Shown: positions 1 through 7,919, numbered from the stretch's first letter. The stretch is 36,341 nt of DNA from CAZWES01 sp964632395 (GCA_964632395.1 CAZWES010000013.1:1-36341), one strand, 5' to 3'. The notes: generated from the sequence alone by a model not told the origin. Numbers and translations: made by a program.

Positions 1-7
1 TTCATAG

Positions 8-283
8 TGCGGAAAGAAGAGTATCAATCTTCTCTCAGCTAGTCATGAGCCAAAAATATTAAGACGTACCGGAGCACCTCCTGCGCCAGCATCCAGTGAA
101 GAATATGAAGAGAAATGGGATATCGAGGATCTAGCTCATCGCTGCGAGCAATTTGAAACTGAATCAGGTAGAACTACACTTGAGCACCATGCAGCACCAT
201 TGAGGCAACATGTCTTGACAAAAGAAAGAGGGGAAGGAGAAAAACAAAACTCACCCCAGCCCCGACCTCAACGCCATCACTAA
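8..283 (+). pseudogene. Possible broken or 5'-truncated small ORF
   Basis: After an in-frame stop at 5-7 this frame stays open to a TAA at 281-283 and reads as a hydrophilic, Pro/Glu-rich protein (segments TGAPPAPASSEEYEEKWDI and EDLAHRCEQFETE). It has no ATG, GTG or TTG start in frame. An ATG at 45-47 lies in the neighbouring frame, which stops at 60-62; a one-base shift in the A-run at 52-56 would join that ATG to this frame. The 3' end overlaps the convergent aminotransferase gene by about 30 bp. It could be a frameshifted gene, a sequencing or assembly error, or chance. I do not recognise the protein. Confidence 0.3.
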
Positions 284-1564
284 ATACTTCGCCTGCTCCT
301 CCTTTACTGTCGGATGAGTAGGCAAATTGATGATGTGCCGTACAACATCCTCAGCAACAGGACATGAACCTGCAGCGTATCCCATTGCTTCCTGATCAAC
401 CGACTTGGGATTGACGATTGCAGAGCACCATCCATCATCCAAATATATCTGTTCTCCTTTTAAATCTGACCGGAGCTTTTCTGCATCCCGTGCATAAACA
501 GGGAATTTCTGCAAAGCAGGAGATTCAAGTGCTGATTCGGGAACACGCCAATCCCCTGCTCTCGCGGCTTCTGAATAAATTGACGTGATCTTCCTGCGCT
601 GATCATTCAATTTCCCGATTGAGGAGAGCTGCTCGAGCGCAAGTGCTGCACAGGCATTTGGAATACGCCGTGGCAGGATATCCATCTTTCCCTCTTTTTC
701 CGACTTCGAAAGAACTCTGGGCAAAAAGCCGAGTGTGCTGATCCACTTGAGATAGCTTTTCGCGATCACGGATCCAAAAGGCAAGCGCCAAAGCCATTTT
801 GCAAATCGGTAGCGGATCGGATAATCGATCAGATTTAAAACTTGATATCTTGAAACCGGATCAGCTGATTTTTCCATTTCTGCAATGCGCTTACCTATCT
901 CCCCATCACGCGTAAGAACAGCTCCTCCAGTCACTCCAGAAACCGCTTTATCACGTCCGAAGCTGAAAAGGAGAACGTCGCCATGACGCCCTATTTTTTC
1001 CGTGGCAGAGGGCGTGCGCATCAGATGCATCTGGTCGTAACCTTCGGAATCGGGAATCACGTGTGCACAATCCTCAATCAGAATTAGCTGACGTTTATCA
1101 CAGATCGCACGCAGCCTCCCTGTATCCACAGGAATCCCAAATGTGTGCTGGCAGATTATTGCTTTTGTTCTGTTTGTGATGTGCGACTGGATTTTGTTCA
1201 GATCCAGATTCAAAGTCTCCGGATCAATATCGCAATAAACCGGAACAGCGCCCGAAGCATGAATTGCATTTGGAACCACAGCACAAGTGAAAGCCTGGAG
1301 GATAACTTCATCACCACTCTTCAATTCAAGTGCACGCAGTGCAGAGAGTAGTGCATCGCGACCGCTAAAAAATAAGGATGCACTCATGCCAAAGCTGTGA
1401 CTTAACGCTGACCTCAGCTCTTCAATCTCCTGCCCCTCAACCCAGCGCCCGAATTTAAACTGAAAACGGAAGGCTTTGCTCCACTGTTCTTTTGTAACAA
1501 GCGGCCCGAAGGTGTGGTGGATTGGGAAGTGGGGGTGGGGCATGTGTGAGGTAAATGGTATCAC
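251..1564 (-). CDS. DegT/DnrJ/EryC1/StrS-family PLP aminotransferase
   Basis: 437 aa fold-type I, PLP-dependent sugar aminotransferase-like protein; the family usually transaminates a nucleotide-linked keto-sugar during surface polysaccharide synthesis. Visible family features: the SGRDALLSAL cofactor-phosphate region (residues 67-76), the AFTCAVVPNAI segment (91-101), ILIEDCAH with Asp165 expected to contact the PLP pyridine nitrogen, and SFGRDKAVSGVTGGAV with Lys206 as the likely Schiff-base lysine. Length is slightly above the usual 370-400 aa. The start used is GTG at 1564; an ATG seven codons in is an alternative and no Shine-Dalgarno decides between them. No sugar-nucleotide genes are adjacent, so the substrate cannot be inferred. 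The insert around residues 171-192 before the catalytic strand is longer than in typical members. Confidence 0.85.
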   Translation of the reverse strand: MIPFTSHMPHPHFPIHHTFGPLVTKEQWSKAFRFQFKFGRWVEGQEIEELRSALSHSFGMSASLFFSGRDALLSALRALELKSGDEVILQAFTCAVVPNAIHASGAVPVYCDIDPETLNLDLNKIQSHITNRTKAIICQHTFGIPVDTGRLRAICDKRQLILIEDCAHVIPDSEGYDQMHLMRTPSATEKIGRHGDVLLFSFGRDKAVSGVTGGAVLTRDGEIGKRIAEMEKSADPVSRYQVLNLIDYPIRYRFAKWLWRLPFGSVIAKSYLKWISTLGFLPRVLSKSEKEGKMDILPRRIPNACAALALEQLSSIGKLNDQRRKITSIYSEAARAGDWRVPESALESPALQKFPVYARDAEKLRSDLKGEQIYLDDGWCSAIVNPKSVDQEAMGYAAGSCPVAEDVVRHIINLPTHPTVKEEQAKYLVMALRSGLG

Positions 1565-1579
1565 AGGCAGGTTGTCGGA

Positions 1580-1742
1580 CGGCTAAATTGTTAAATTGCT
1601 AAATTGTTCGCCCGTCCGACCATCGGGCGGGCAGAGCGAGTTAAATAGCACTTGCTTTTCCTGCCAACCCCAATGCCCGTGAAGCAGTCAAGGATCGCTC
1701 TGTCGAACAATTTATCAGTTTAATAGTTTAACAATTTAGCCG
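1580..1742. repeat. Nested palindromic intergenic element with TAAATTG-word arms
   Basis: The arms at 1580-1610 and 1704-1742 are imperfect reverse complements built from the iterated word TAAATTGT/AACAATTTA. Inside lie CAGAGCGA (1632-1639) against TCGCTCTG (1695-1702), and a GC-rich hairpin around 1610-1632 (GCCCG...CGGGC). The element fills almost the whole gap between the MurF-like gene and the aminotransferase gene. It has no ORF and no transposase, so it looks like a small non-autonomous repeat or strong hairpin; it may also work as a terminator. Confidence 0.7.
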
Positions 1743-1744
1743 TT

Positions 1745-3307
1745 CTATAACATAAGCTTATCCACAACACTTTCTGCCATTCTCCCCTCACAAACAATCA
1801 ACATGTCCTTCTCCACTTTCATGGCAAACTTTTTCTTGGGGAAGACGCGGATCTGACGACCAAACCCCTGCTCAAAATAGCGAACACATTTTTTGCTCAA
1901 AAAGATGACTTCATCAAACACATTTCGCGAGAGTAAGCCTAATTCTTCGTGAATCCCCCGCTCTGCTTTTCCAAGCTCCAAAAGCCCTGAGGTGATCAGA
2001 AGCTTCTTTTTGGCACCGTGCGTACGCGCCCATTCAATCGCCGCACGAAAACTCTCCGGGCTTGCATTGTGAGTATCATCCAGAATTGTTTGACCGGATT
2101 GGCCATCTTTTCTCTCAAAAGTCTGCTCCGGCGCCTTGAATGATTTTAGCCTCTTCGCGCTCTCTGCAATCGGCACTCCAAGAACTTCTGCACAAGCTGC
2201 AGCAAGAAGTATGTTTGATACCTGATGAGTTCCATGCAACGGAACAAAAAACTCAGTCCCGCGCATCGTGAAAGCTATTCCCATAGGCTGTTCTTCAATT
2301 TCAAACGCCTCATACGTTGCATGGCCACCAGTGCCCACAGTTTTTACCGGACACGCTGCACGCTTCATCAAACTTTCGCTGAATTCCGTATCGGCATTTA
2401 AAAACGCATGCCCATCCGCAGGAAGCGATGCAAAAAGTTCTCCCTTTGCCTGCACAAGATCCTCCTGCGATCCAAACAATCCCAGATGTTGTTTACCGAC
2501 GAACGTGATTATTCCGATGTGCGGCCGGACGATGGAACAAAGTAGTTCGATTTCATTCCGTCTGTATGCTCCCATCTCCACGATAAAAATTTGATGCTCG
2601 CTTGAAAGCTTTTGAATTACAGTATTTGCAACACCCATTTCTGTATTTACATGGGCAGGAGTTACGAGGAGTTTTCTATCACTCAGGATATGCGCCAATA
2701 GTTCTTTCGTCGTTGTCTTCCCCACGCTCCCGGTGATACCGATCACTGCTATGTTTTTGCATCTCGAACGGATTGCTTGTGCCCTCTTTATAATCAATGA
2801 TTTAAGCGTGCGATCAAGTGGAAGGAATACGCTCCATGAAAAAAGAACAAAGAGAAATGCAGATAGCGGCAATACTGTCGTCAGTACCAAAGCTGCAATA
2901 TGCTCCTCGAACATGCAAAGCACCCATCCCACAATTGAGATCATCACAAGTGACGTTGCGGATATCAAAATTGCTTTTGCAGTCCACACGGGCCTCGCCT
3001 GTCTACCCACCACAAATCTGAACAATGTGAACCACGCAAGCAGAGTCCATGCAATCCAGAGAGCAGAAACATCCCATGGAGCTCTTGCTCCGAAAACTCT
3101 TAAAATGACGAATGCAAGAATACCTACAGCGACTACTGATGGTCGAACGATTCCAAAAAGCTGCCGGAACCTTCCTTCCCTTCTCAAATGTTCACGCAAC
3201 CTGTCCCATCTCCATTCTTTCACCTGAAAGAGACGGGAGAATGTTAGTAGAGGTGAGAGGGCTGCAAGGAGGACGATGAGGCAAAAAACATATTGCATGT
3301 CCGGCAT
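1745..3307 (-). CDS. murF: MurF-like Mur ligase fused to an N-terminal membrane domain
   Basis: 520 aa. Residues about 1-175 hold roughly five hydrophobic segments (for example YVFCLIVLLAALSPLLTF and SVVAVGILAFVILRVFG). The rest is a Mur ligase: ATP loop GITGSVGKTTTKE, the HVNTEMGVANTV substrate region, IVEMGAYRRNEI, the ligase-type NILLAAACAEVLGV segment, and the C-terminal domain motif DDTHNASPESFRAAI. This matches MurF, which adds D-Ala-D-Ala to the UDP-MurNAc tripeptide as the last cytoplasmic precursor step. Canonical MurF is soluble and about 450 aa; the membrane-anchored form recurs in CPR genomes. Start ATG at 3307, with a TATAAG hexamer 10 nt upstream that overlaps the end of the BRO gene. 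No other mur gene is present here, so it could also be a Mur-like ligase acting on another precursor. Confidence 0.82.
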   Translation of the reverse strand: MPDMQYVFCLIVLLAALSPLLTFSRLFQVKEWRWDRLREHLRREGRFRQLFGIVRPSVVAVGILAFVILRVFGARAPWDVSALWIAWTLLAWFTLFRFVVGRQARPVWTAKAILISATSLVMISIVGWVLCMFEEHIAALVLTTVLPLSAFLFVLFSWSVFLPLDRTLKSLIIKRAQAIRSRCKNIAVIGITGSVGKTTTKELLAHILSDRKLLVTPAHVNTEMGVANTVIQKLSSEHQIFIVEMGAYRRNEIELLCSIVRPHIGIITFVGKQHLGLFGSQEDLVQAKGELFASLPADGHAFLNADTEFSESLMKRAACPVKTVGTGGHATYEAFEIEEQPMGIAFTMRGTEFFVPLHGTHQVSNILLAAACAEVLGVPIAESAKRLKSFKAPEQTFERKDGQSGQTILDDTHNASPESFRAAIEWARTHGAKKKLLITSGLLELGKAERGIHEELGLLSRNVFDEVIFLSKKCVRYFEQGFGRQIRVFPKKKFAMKVEKDMLIVCEGRMAESVVDKLML

Positions 3308-3318
3308 ATTCTATCATC

Positions 3319-4140
3319 TTATAGCCTTTTCATGCCCTCCGGACTTTTAAGATAATTCTCTTCACTTGAAATTGCTTTGCCGGTTCGCTTTTCCAGCTTT
3401 TTTCTTGCTCCTCCGGCAATTTCTCCGCCTTCCTTTGCATCAGACCTAAGCTTTGGCATCCCCTCCGAATCTTCTGTCCGTGTGATCTCCGTCGTTGCAC
3501 GTTCACCAAGCATGCAAAAAATCAGCTCAAGATCGTTCATATGATCCCTCAAATTCTCACGACTAAGATTTTTAAACTCCTTATATTCATTCGGCGTCAT
3601 CCCGAATGTTGCCTTGGAAATTTCAGAAGTAAGAATTTTGTAATCCACATGATCTTTTGCTCCACGTTTTTGCCACTCATCCGTCAGCTCCTCTCGAATG
3701 GCGATCCCGCGCATGCGTTTTTCTATCCAGTCATCAGAATATCCTTTGGCTTTGTATAGCACTCGAGTTCTCTTGGTCGCAAGTTCCGGATCTTCTATCT
3801 CCTGCACACGCTCATATCCAACCCGGGCAAGCCATCGCTTAAATGGCTCGGCTTTTGGTGACGGGATGGACTGGATTATACGGAAAAGATTTTCTGTATT
3901 CGCACAATCTGTCTCATACATTTTGCCATCAGAGGCCTCGAGTTTCAGTTGTCGACAAATTGTCGACAACTCAATGCCATCATCAGATTTGACACGAATC
4001 TTCATCTTATACCAATAATCCCGTGGATTGGCACTGTCCGTAAGAATGGCAATGACATCAACAACGGAAAACCACCATTCATTACTATGGATAGTTTTGC
4101 GAACCTTTTTGCCCTGAAATAGCGAGATTTTAGTAGTCAT
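3319..4140 (-). CDS. BRO-N domain (phage antirepressor-like) protein
   Basis: 273 aa from the ATG at 4140; a TTG six codons upstream would add six residues but looks less likely. The N-terminal half matches the Bro-N type: HSNEWWFSVVDVIAILT, then SANPRDYWYKMKIR and LFRIIQSIPSPKAEPFKRWLA. The C-terminal half (SDDWIEKRMRGIAIREELTDE, TEISKATFG-like ILTSEISKATFGMTPNEY, then a Lys/Glu-rich tail) matches the helical region that often follows Bro-N in bacterial chromosomal copies. Bro-N proteins bind nucleic acid and act as regulators or antirepressors of mobile elements. The gene is followed by murF with an 11-nt gap. No prophage genes surround it. A perfect inverted repeat lies inside the coding region at 3948-3970. 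A DinD-like relative is encoded at 24375-25205. Confidence 0.75.
   Translation of the reverse strand: MTTKISLFQGKKVRKTIHSNEWWFSVVDVIAILTDSANPRDYWYKMKIRVKSDDGIELSTICRQLKLEASDGKMYETDCANTENLFRIIQSIPSPKAEPFKRWLARVGYERVQEIEDPELATKRTRVLYKAKGYSDDWIEKRMRGIAIREELTDEWQKRGAKDHVDYKILTSEISKATFGMTPNEYKEFKNLSRENLRDHMNDLELIFCMLGERATTEITRTEDSEGMPKLRSDAKEGGEIAGGARKKLEKRTGKAISSEENYLKSPEGMKRL
3948..3970. repeat. Perfect 11+1+11 inverted repeat inside the BRO gene
   Basis: Two tandem copies of the self-complementary 10-mer TTGTCGACAA are separated by one base, giving an 11-bp-arm palindrome. It lies in the sequence for the segment around STICRQLK of the BRO-N protein. The shape is that of a repressor operator, but its place within the coding region makes this speculative. 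Confidence 0.6.
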
Positions 4141-4183
4141 TATTACATGGGTAAACAAATTGAGACTGGACGATCGTACACCA

Positions 4184-4993
4184 TCATAATCCTAAATTCA
4201 AGCTTTTTCTAATCACATCCGCAATCTCTTCTGCCCGATCCCCATGCACCCTATGCCTCACATTTTTGTATGTATGAAGCCTAGACTGAACAATTTTTTT
4301 ATTCATAAGAACCCCATCAGAAAGCGGCGTCATACAGTCATCCGTGCCCCAAAATAGATCTGTGGGCACTTTTATATCATCAAGATAGGGTTCCAAGTCC
4401 TCATTTATCACTTTTATCATTGTCTCCTTCATAAGAGGTGAAGCCTGTTCATAATCATGAGCTCGTAGGACTTTGTATAGAATTTTTTTAGTTGCTCCTT
4501 CACATATCTTGAGTCCCGGAATTTTCAAAACTGACTTCCCTACTTTAGAGATCAAGTGCCCCACTTCCCTCTTCAAATATCTTTTTTGGCGAAGACCTGC
4601 GGCAGCACAGAGATAAAGGTGGGAAATCGACGGATATCCTCTCGCTGCAAGCTTGATTGCAATCCTCCCACCAAATGAATGGGCCAATAATGACACATTT
4701 TCCGGATCCCGGATTCCGTCCTGAGCTTGTCGAAGGGCCGGGTTCCGGATCCCGGATTCCACAAAATCCACATAATCATCAACTGACCAAGAGCCGGGTG
4801 GCTCATCACTCTCTCCAAACCCGGGAAGATCCGGAGCAATCACTCGGACTGGATCATCCCTCAAAGCATGACGAAGCTCATCAAACGATTCATGAGAAGC
4901 GCCCCATCCGTGCAGGCACAACAAGTCCTGACCCTGGCCTGTGATTGTGACCACAGTTGAAATTCCATTGATGTTGACTCGCTTTTTTTCCAC
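4184..4993 (-). CDS. Alpha/beta hydrolase with repeat-encoded loop insertion
   Basis: 269 aa alpha/beta hydrolase fold protein of the MhpC type. Motifs: oxyanion-side LLCLHGWGASHESF (residues 24-37), APDLPGFGESDEPPGSWSVDDYVDF (53-77, shown in part), nucleophile elbow A-H-S-F-G-G with Ser106 (first Gly replaced by Ala), acidic residue in FWGTDDCMTP, and catalytic His in VRHRVHGDRAEEI. Residues about 80-97 (peptides SGIRNPALRQAQDG and IRDPE) come from a dispersed palindromic repeat at 4700-4760 and sit in the loop just before the nucleophile strand. Start is GTG at 4993, with TATCAT six nt upstream. Substrate is unknown. It is followed by the BRO-N gene on the same strand. Confidence 0.85.
   Translation of the reverse strand: MEKKRVNINGISTVVTITGQGQDLLCLHGWGASHESFDELRHALRDDPVRVIAPDLPGFGESDEPPGSWSVDDYVDFVESGIRNPALRQAQDGIRDPENVSLLAHSFGGRIAIKLAARGYPSISHLYLCAAAGLRQKRYLKREVGHLISKVGKSVLKIPGLKICEGATKKILYKVLRAHDYEQASPLMKETMIKVINEDLEPYLDDIKVPTDLFWGTDDCMTPLSDGVLMNKKIVQSRLHTYKNVRHRVHGDRAEEIADVIRKSLNLGL
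4700..4760. repeat. In-frame dispersed repeat within the hydrolase gene
   Basis: Two identical 18-bp copies of TTCCGGATCCCGGATTCC (4700-4717 and 4743-4760) flank a 25-bp core containing CTGAGCTTGTCGAAG. That core is a word I know as a widespread dispersed repeat in many bacterial genomes. Each 18-mer is itself nearly palindromic. The unit keeps the reading frame open and encodes about 20 extra residues of the hydrolase. Confidence 0.8.
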
Positions 4994-5086
4994 GAGTACA
5001 TGATACAGGTACTTTCAAATAAGAATTTATTGAAACAAAGCGCCTAATTCCTTGACTATCCCGAAGAAAGGAGCAACCTATGCGAA

Positions 5087-5356
5087 ATGCCAACACTTGG
5101 TGAATTCATTGGTAAGAATATTCGCCACGAGCCATCTCGTAGTTATGTCAGAGATTACTTCAAATGCGTAAAAAACGGCAAACCGAATTTGGATGATGAA
5201 GTTACACGTGATCTACTCGAACAAGTCGAAGCTATACTCACCAAACATTTCATTGATGCAAACGAGGCAATTGCTAAACTTTGCCCCGAGGTAGGAGTCA
5301 TTCGCAATAATGTCATTGCTTTGAGGGATAGAATCCAATCAGAACTACAATCTTAA
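5087..5356 (+). CDS. Small hypothetical protein (89 aa)
   Basis: Soluble, helical-looking 89 aa protein with no signal peptide or membrane segment; I do not recognise the family. It has the clearest Shine-Dalgarno in the window, AAAGGAG at 5067-5073. A nearer ATG at 5080 reads only six codons before a stop, so the ATG at 5087 is the real start. The C-terminal part (VEAILTKHFIDANEAIAKL then VIALRDRIQSELQS) suggests two amphipathic helices. It is followed after 25 nt by the CAP/SLH gene, which seems to have its own promoter. Confidence 0.65.
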   Translation: MPTLGEFIGKNIRHEPSRSYVRDYFKCVKNGKPNLDDEVTRDLLEQVEAILTKHFIDANEAIAKLCPEVGVIRNNVIALRDRIQSELQS

Positions 5357-5381
5357 AGCAAACTCGGTCATACTATCGTTC

Positions 5382-6635
5382 GTGAAATACCTCCTCGCAT
5401 CACTTCTATTCATACCAACCACGGTTCTCGCTGTCCAAATTCCTGAGGATGCATTGTTTCAACTTAGGGCAGAAGCTCTCCAGCGCATCAATGAGGGCAG
5501 AAAGATGGACGGGCTGGATGAACTTAATTACAGCAAAGATATCGAGCGCGTGGCGCAGGGGCACGCAGATGATACGGCTGAGAACTTTGAACCGGCTGAT
5601 CTGGAAAGCCGCGAAGCCTCGTACCTTGCACATACGAGTTCGGATGGAAGAAATCTGGAAGCAAGATACAACGATGCAGAGGTTCCGACTGGCTGGGGTT
5701 TTGCGGAAAATACGGGGTACTGGACGCGTGAACCCTTTTCGAACGAACCAACGGATTATGAATTTCTGGAGGCTGCAAAATACGGACTTAGGTTGATACA
5801 CGAGGGAATGATGGCGGAAGTTCCGCCGAATGATTCACACAGGAAAAGTATTTTGGGCCCTTACACGCATGTGGGGATCGGTCTCTCGCTTTTTGATGAA
5901 CCGGAGGCGTTTTCGAATGCAATATTTTTCGTTTCTGATTTTAGCCGTTACACATCGGAAGGAGATGAAAAAGCTCTGCGCGAGAGCTGGCAAACTGCAC
6001 CATCTTCACGATCAATTTTTTCCGCTGAGTTGATCCCGACTCATGGCGGACCATTTATTGATGTTCGTCCATCTGATCCGAATGTGGATGCAATCACAGC
6101 ACTCAAAAATAAGAGCATCATTCAGGGATACGACAATGGGACTTTTAAACCGGAGGTGGAAGTTAGCCGTGCAGAAATTTTGAAGATGTTACTCGGCGCG
6201 GTTGAGGTCTCCCCCATCGGCCGGGAATTCAATCAATGTTTTTCTGACGTTTTCAACCAGTGGTACGCACCGTATGTTTGCCTTTCCAAAAGAAATGGAT
6301 GGGTGACGGGATATCCGGATGGAAGTTTTAAACCCGCAGAAATCGTCACACGCGCGGAAGGAGTAACACTTGCAGTCAGAATTATTGATCCACATGTAGT
6401 GAACGCACCCCCTCAGCCATTCGGTGATGTAAGTGAGGGAGCATGGTTCGAGGAACCTGTACAGAAGATGAACGCCTTGAACCTGCTACCATTTGAGGGA
6501 CGGGCGATGCATCCAAATCGTGGTATGCAACGCAGGGAAGTTGCAGAGATGCTACATAGATCAATATTGGTTCGTGAAGATGAGAGGATAGGCGCTGAGG
6601 ACTTTGCGCCTGGCGTGGAGAGGAAGCTCAAATAG
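5382..6635 (+). CDS. Secreted CAP-domain protein with three SLH domains
   Basis: 417 aa. A Sec signal peptide (MKYLLASLLFIPTTVLA) is followed by a CAP/SCP domain (about 25-200): ALQRINEGRKMDGLDEL, HADDTA with His61, GFAENTGYW and NDSHRKSILGPYTHVGIG. Three SLH repeats follow (about 213-400): IDVRPSDPNVDAITALKNKS with GYDNGTFKPEVEVSRAEI, GYPDGSFKPAEIVTRAE, and a diverged third (DVSEGAWFEEPVQKM, MQRREVAEML). SLH domains bind secondary cell-wall polymers or pyruvylated glycans, so the protein should be held at the surface. CAP domains of bacteria are poorly defined functionally; proteolytic or lipid-binding roles have been proposed. Start GTG at 5382, with TACTAT six nt upstream. A paralogous CAP protein lies downstream. 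Confidence 0.88.
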   Translation: MKYLLASLLFIPTTVLAVQIPEDALFQLRAEALQRINEGRKMDGLDELNYSKDIERVAQGHADDTAENFEPADLESREASYLAHTSSDGRNLEARYNDAEVPTGWGFAENTGYWTREPFSNEPTDYEFLEAAKYGLRLIHEGMMAEVPPNDSHRKSILGPYTHVGIGLSLFDEPEAFSNAIFFVSDFSRYTSEGDEKALRESWQTAPSSRSIFSAELIPTHGGPFIDVRPSDPNVDAITALKNKSIIQGYDNGTFKPEVEVSRAEILKMLLGAVEVSPIGREFNQCFSDVFNQWYAPYVCLSKRNGWVTGYPDGSFKPAEIVTRAEGVTLAVRIIDPHVVNAPPQPFGDVSEGAWFEEPVQKMNALNLLPFEGRAMHPNRGMQRREVAEMLHRSILVREDERIGAEDFAPGVERKLK

Positions 6636-6639
6636 AGAA

Positions 6640-6857
6640 AGTACCAAGCACCAAATTCCACCTCGCTCCGCCGTAGCGGTATCGCCAGCTCACAGCAAGA
6701 ATACTAACAACACGCTGGCGATCCGGCTACGCGCCTGCGCGCCGAAGCCGCTACGGCGGCGCAGGCGCGAAGGCGAGAAAGAATCTCAAATTCCAAATCT
6801 CAAACGGTTTTGTAATTTGAGATTTGAATTTCTTTTGGTGCTTGGAATTTGGTGCTT
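6640..6857. repeat. Composite nested palindrome between the two CAP genes
   Basis: The outer arms are made of iterated AAGCACCAAATTCCA-type words (6646-6661 against 6836-6857, with more copies such as AAATTCCAAATCTCAAA at 6788-6804). The interior is GC-rich and properly nested: CGCCGTAGCGG (6669-6679) pairs with CCGCTACGGCG (6748-6758), and ATCGCCAGC (6681-6689) pairs with GCTGGCGAT (6714-6722). No ORF is supported here. The same AATTTGGAATTTGG word occurs at 8861-8912. Confidence 0.75.
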
Positions 6858-6872
6858 TCACCCACCGAACTG

Positions 6873-6878
6873 TACAAT
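6873..6878 (+). promoter_or_regulatory. -10-like TACAAT just upstream of the second CAP gene
   Basis: TACAAT ends 9 nt before the ATG at 6888. Transcription would start almost at the start codon. The site lies just outside the palindromic repeat. Fits the pattern seen at many genes in the window. Confidence 0.5.
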
Positions 6879-6887
6879 CACTACATC

Positions 6888-7793
6888 ATGAGGAAACTAA
6901 TCCTCTTAATAATCCTCGGCATATTCCTACTCCCACAATCCACCCTCGCCTACCGCGTCCCCGAACGCGATTACTGGCGCGCGTATGCTCTTAAACTCAT
7001 AAACACAAGCCGAGAGGCAAACAACCTTCCACTGCTCGGACTTGATGAACGTTTGAACGAAGTGGCTAAACTTCATGCGCAGGATACCGTGCTTAATTTC
7101 AATGACGATACATTGCAATCGAGACGAGAATCATACTTGGCACATGTAAGCTCAGATAAACGTGAACTCGCAGACCGTTTGAGAGATCACGGATTACTTG
7201 ACGACATAAAAGCTGCTGCCGAAAATGTCGGTTTTCGGCTTCGCGGACCGATTGAAAATATCCATGAGCTCACAAAGGAGGCACTAGACCTTATGCATGA
7301 CGGGATGATGGCAGAAGTACCGCCCGATGACGGCCATCGCAGAACAATCCTAGGAGATTACACTCACGTTGGCATCGGTATTGAATTCCACAAAGATTTG
7401 AGCAATGAAATCAACACCCTGTTCATCGTTGCAGACTATGCAAAATTTCCACACGGAACGATTGTAAGAATTCCGGAAGTCGGCTCTCCTCCCGCTCCAC
7501 TTTTGGTATCAGATCTTAATGAGGAGGAAGAAGAGGAACCTGCCACAGTTACACGAAGAAGAACTAGAGTGCGTACAAGCATAGATGCCCGAAAACGTCG
7601 TTTCAGCAATACCCCTGATGAATCTCAAAAAATCCGAATCGCCACTCCGCAGACTGGTAGCTCGTGGCTGGAGCGAAACAGGAGCAGGATTGAGGCGAGG
7701 CGGTCGGAGAGGCTCCAGAGGCTTTTGAAGAGGGTTGAGGAGCGCAGGAGAAAGCGGCTTGAGAGACTGCTGGACAAGTCAACCCGTCGCTAG
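6888..7793 (+). CDS. Secreted CAP-domain protein with Arg-rich C-terminal tail
   Basis: 301 aa from the ATG at 6888; an upstream GTG in the same frame falls in repeat DNA and is rejected. Signal peptide MRKLILLIILGIFLLPQSTLA, then a CAP domain clearly paralogous to the preceding gene: LKLINTSREANNLPLLGLDE, HAQDTV, SYLAHVSSDKREL, AAENVGFR, GMMAEVPPDDGHRRTILGDY, THVGIGIEF. There are no SLH repeats. After an acidic linker (NEEEEEEP) the C-terminus is extremely Arg-rich (RRRTRVRTSIDARKRR, then ERNRSRIEARRSERLQRLL and EERRRKRLERLL), probably a charged helix. Such a tail could bind anionic wall polymers as an alternative to SLH anchoring (inference). The pair looks like a tandem duplication split by a palindromic element. 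Confidence 0.82.
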   Translation: MRKLILLIILGIFLLPQSTLAYRVPERDYWRAYALKLINTSREANNLPLLGLDERLNEVAKLHAQDTVLNFNDDTLQSRRESYLAHVSSDKRELADRLRDHGLLDDIKAAAENVGFRLRGPIENIHELTKEALDLMHDGMMAEVPPDDGHRRTILGDYTHVGIGIEFHKDLSNEINTLFIVADYAKFPHGTIVRIPEVGSPPAPLLVSDLNEEEEEEPATVTRRRTRVRTSIDARKRRFSNTPDESQKIRIATPQTGSSWLERNRSRIEARRSERLQRLLKRVEERRRKRLERLLDKSTRR

Positions 7794-7891
7794 TAGAATG
7801 TAGCCGAGCAATAAGACCACTTTATCCTGTCCCCCGTGCTCCGCTCCATCTGGTGCGCATGAGCGGGGGCGCAAGAAGGGTAGAGGGCTTG

Positions 7892-7919
7892 CTCGTGTCT
7901 AGAAACTCGTGTCTAGAAA
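7892..7919. repeat. 14-bp perfect tandem duplication at the 3' end of the DUF3800 gene
   Basis: CTCGTGTCTAGAAA is repeated twice with no gap; the minus-strand stop codon of the DUF3800 gene falls in the second copy. Probably a recent slippage or duplication event. Upstream at about 7840-7870 is a weak GC hairpin (CCCCCG...CGGGGG) that may terminate the CAP gene. Confidence 0.65.

Noticed and set aside
3319..4140. A prophage around the BRO-N gene
   Set aside because: No structural, replication or integrase genes are nearby; chromosomal BRO-N genes are common.
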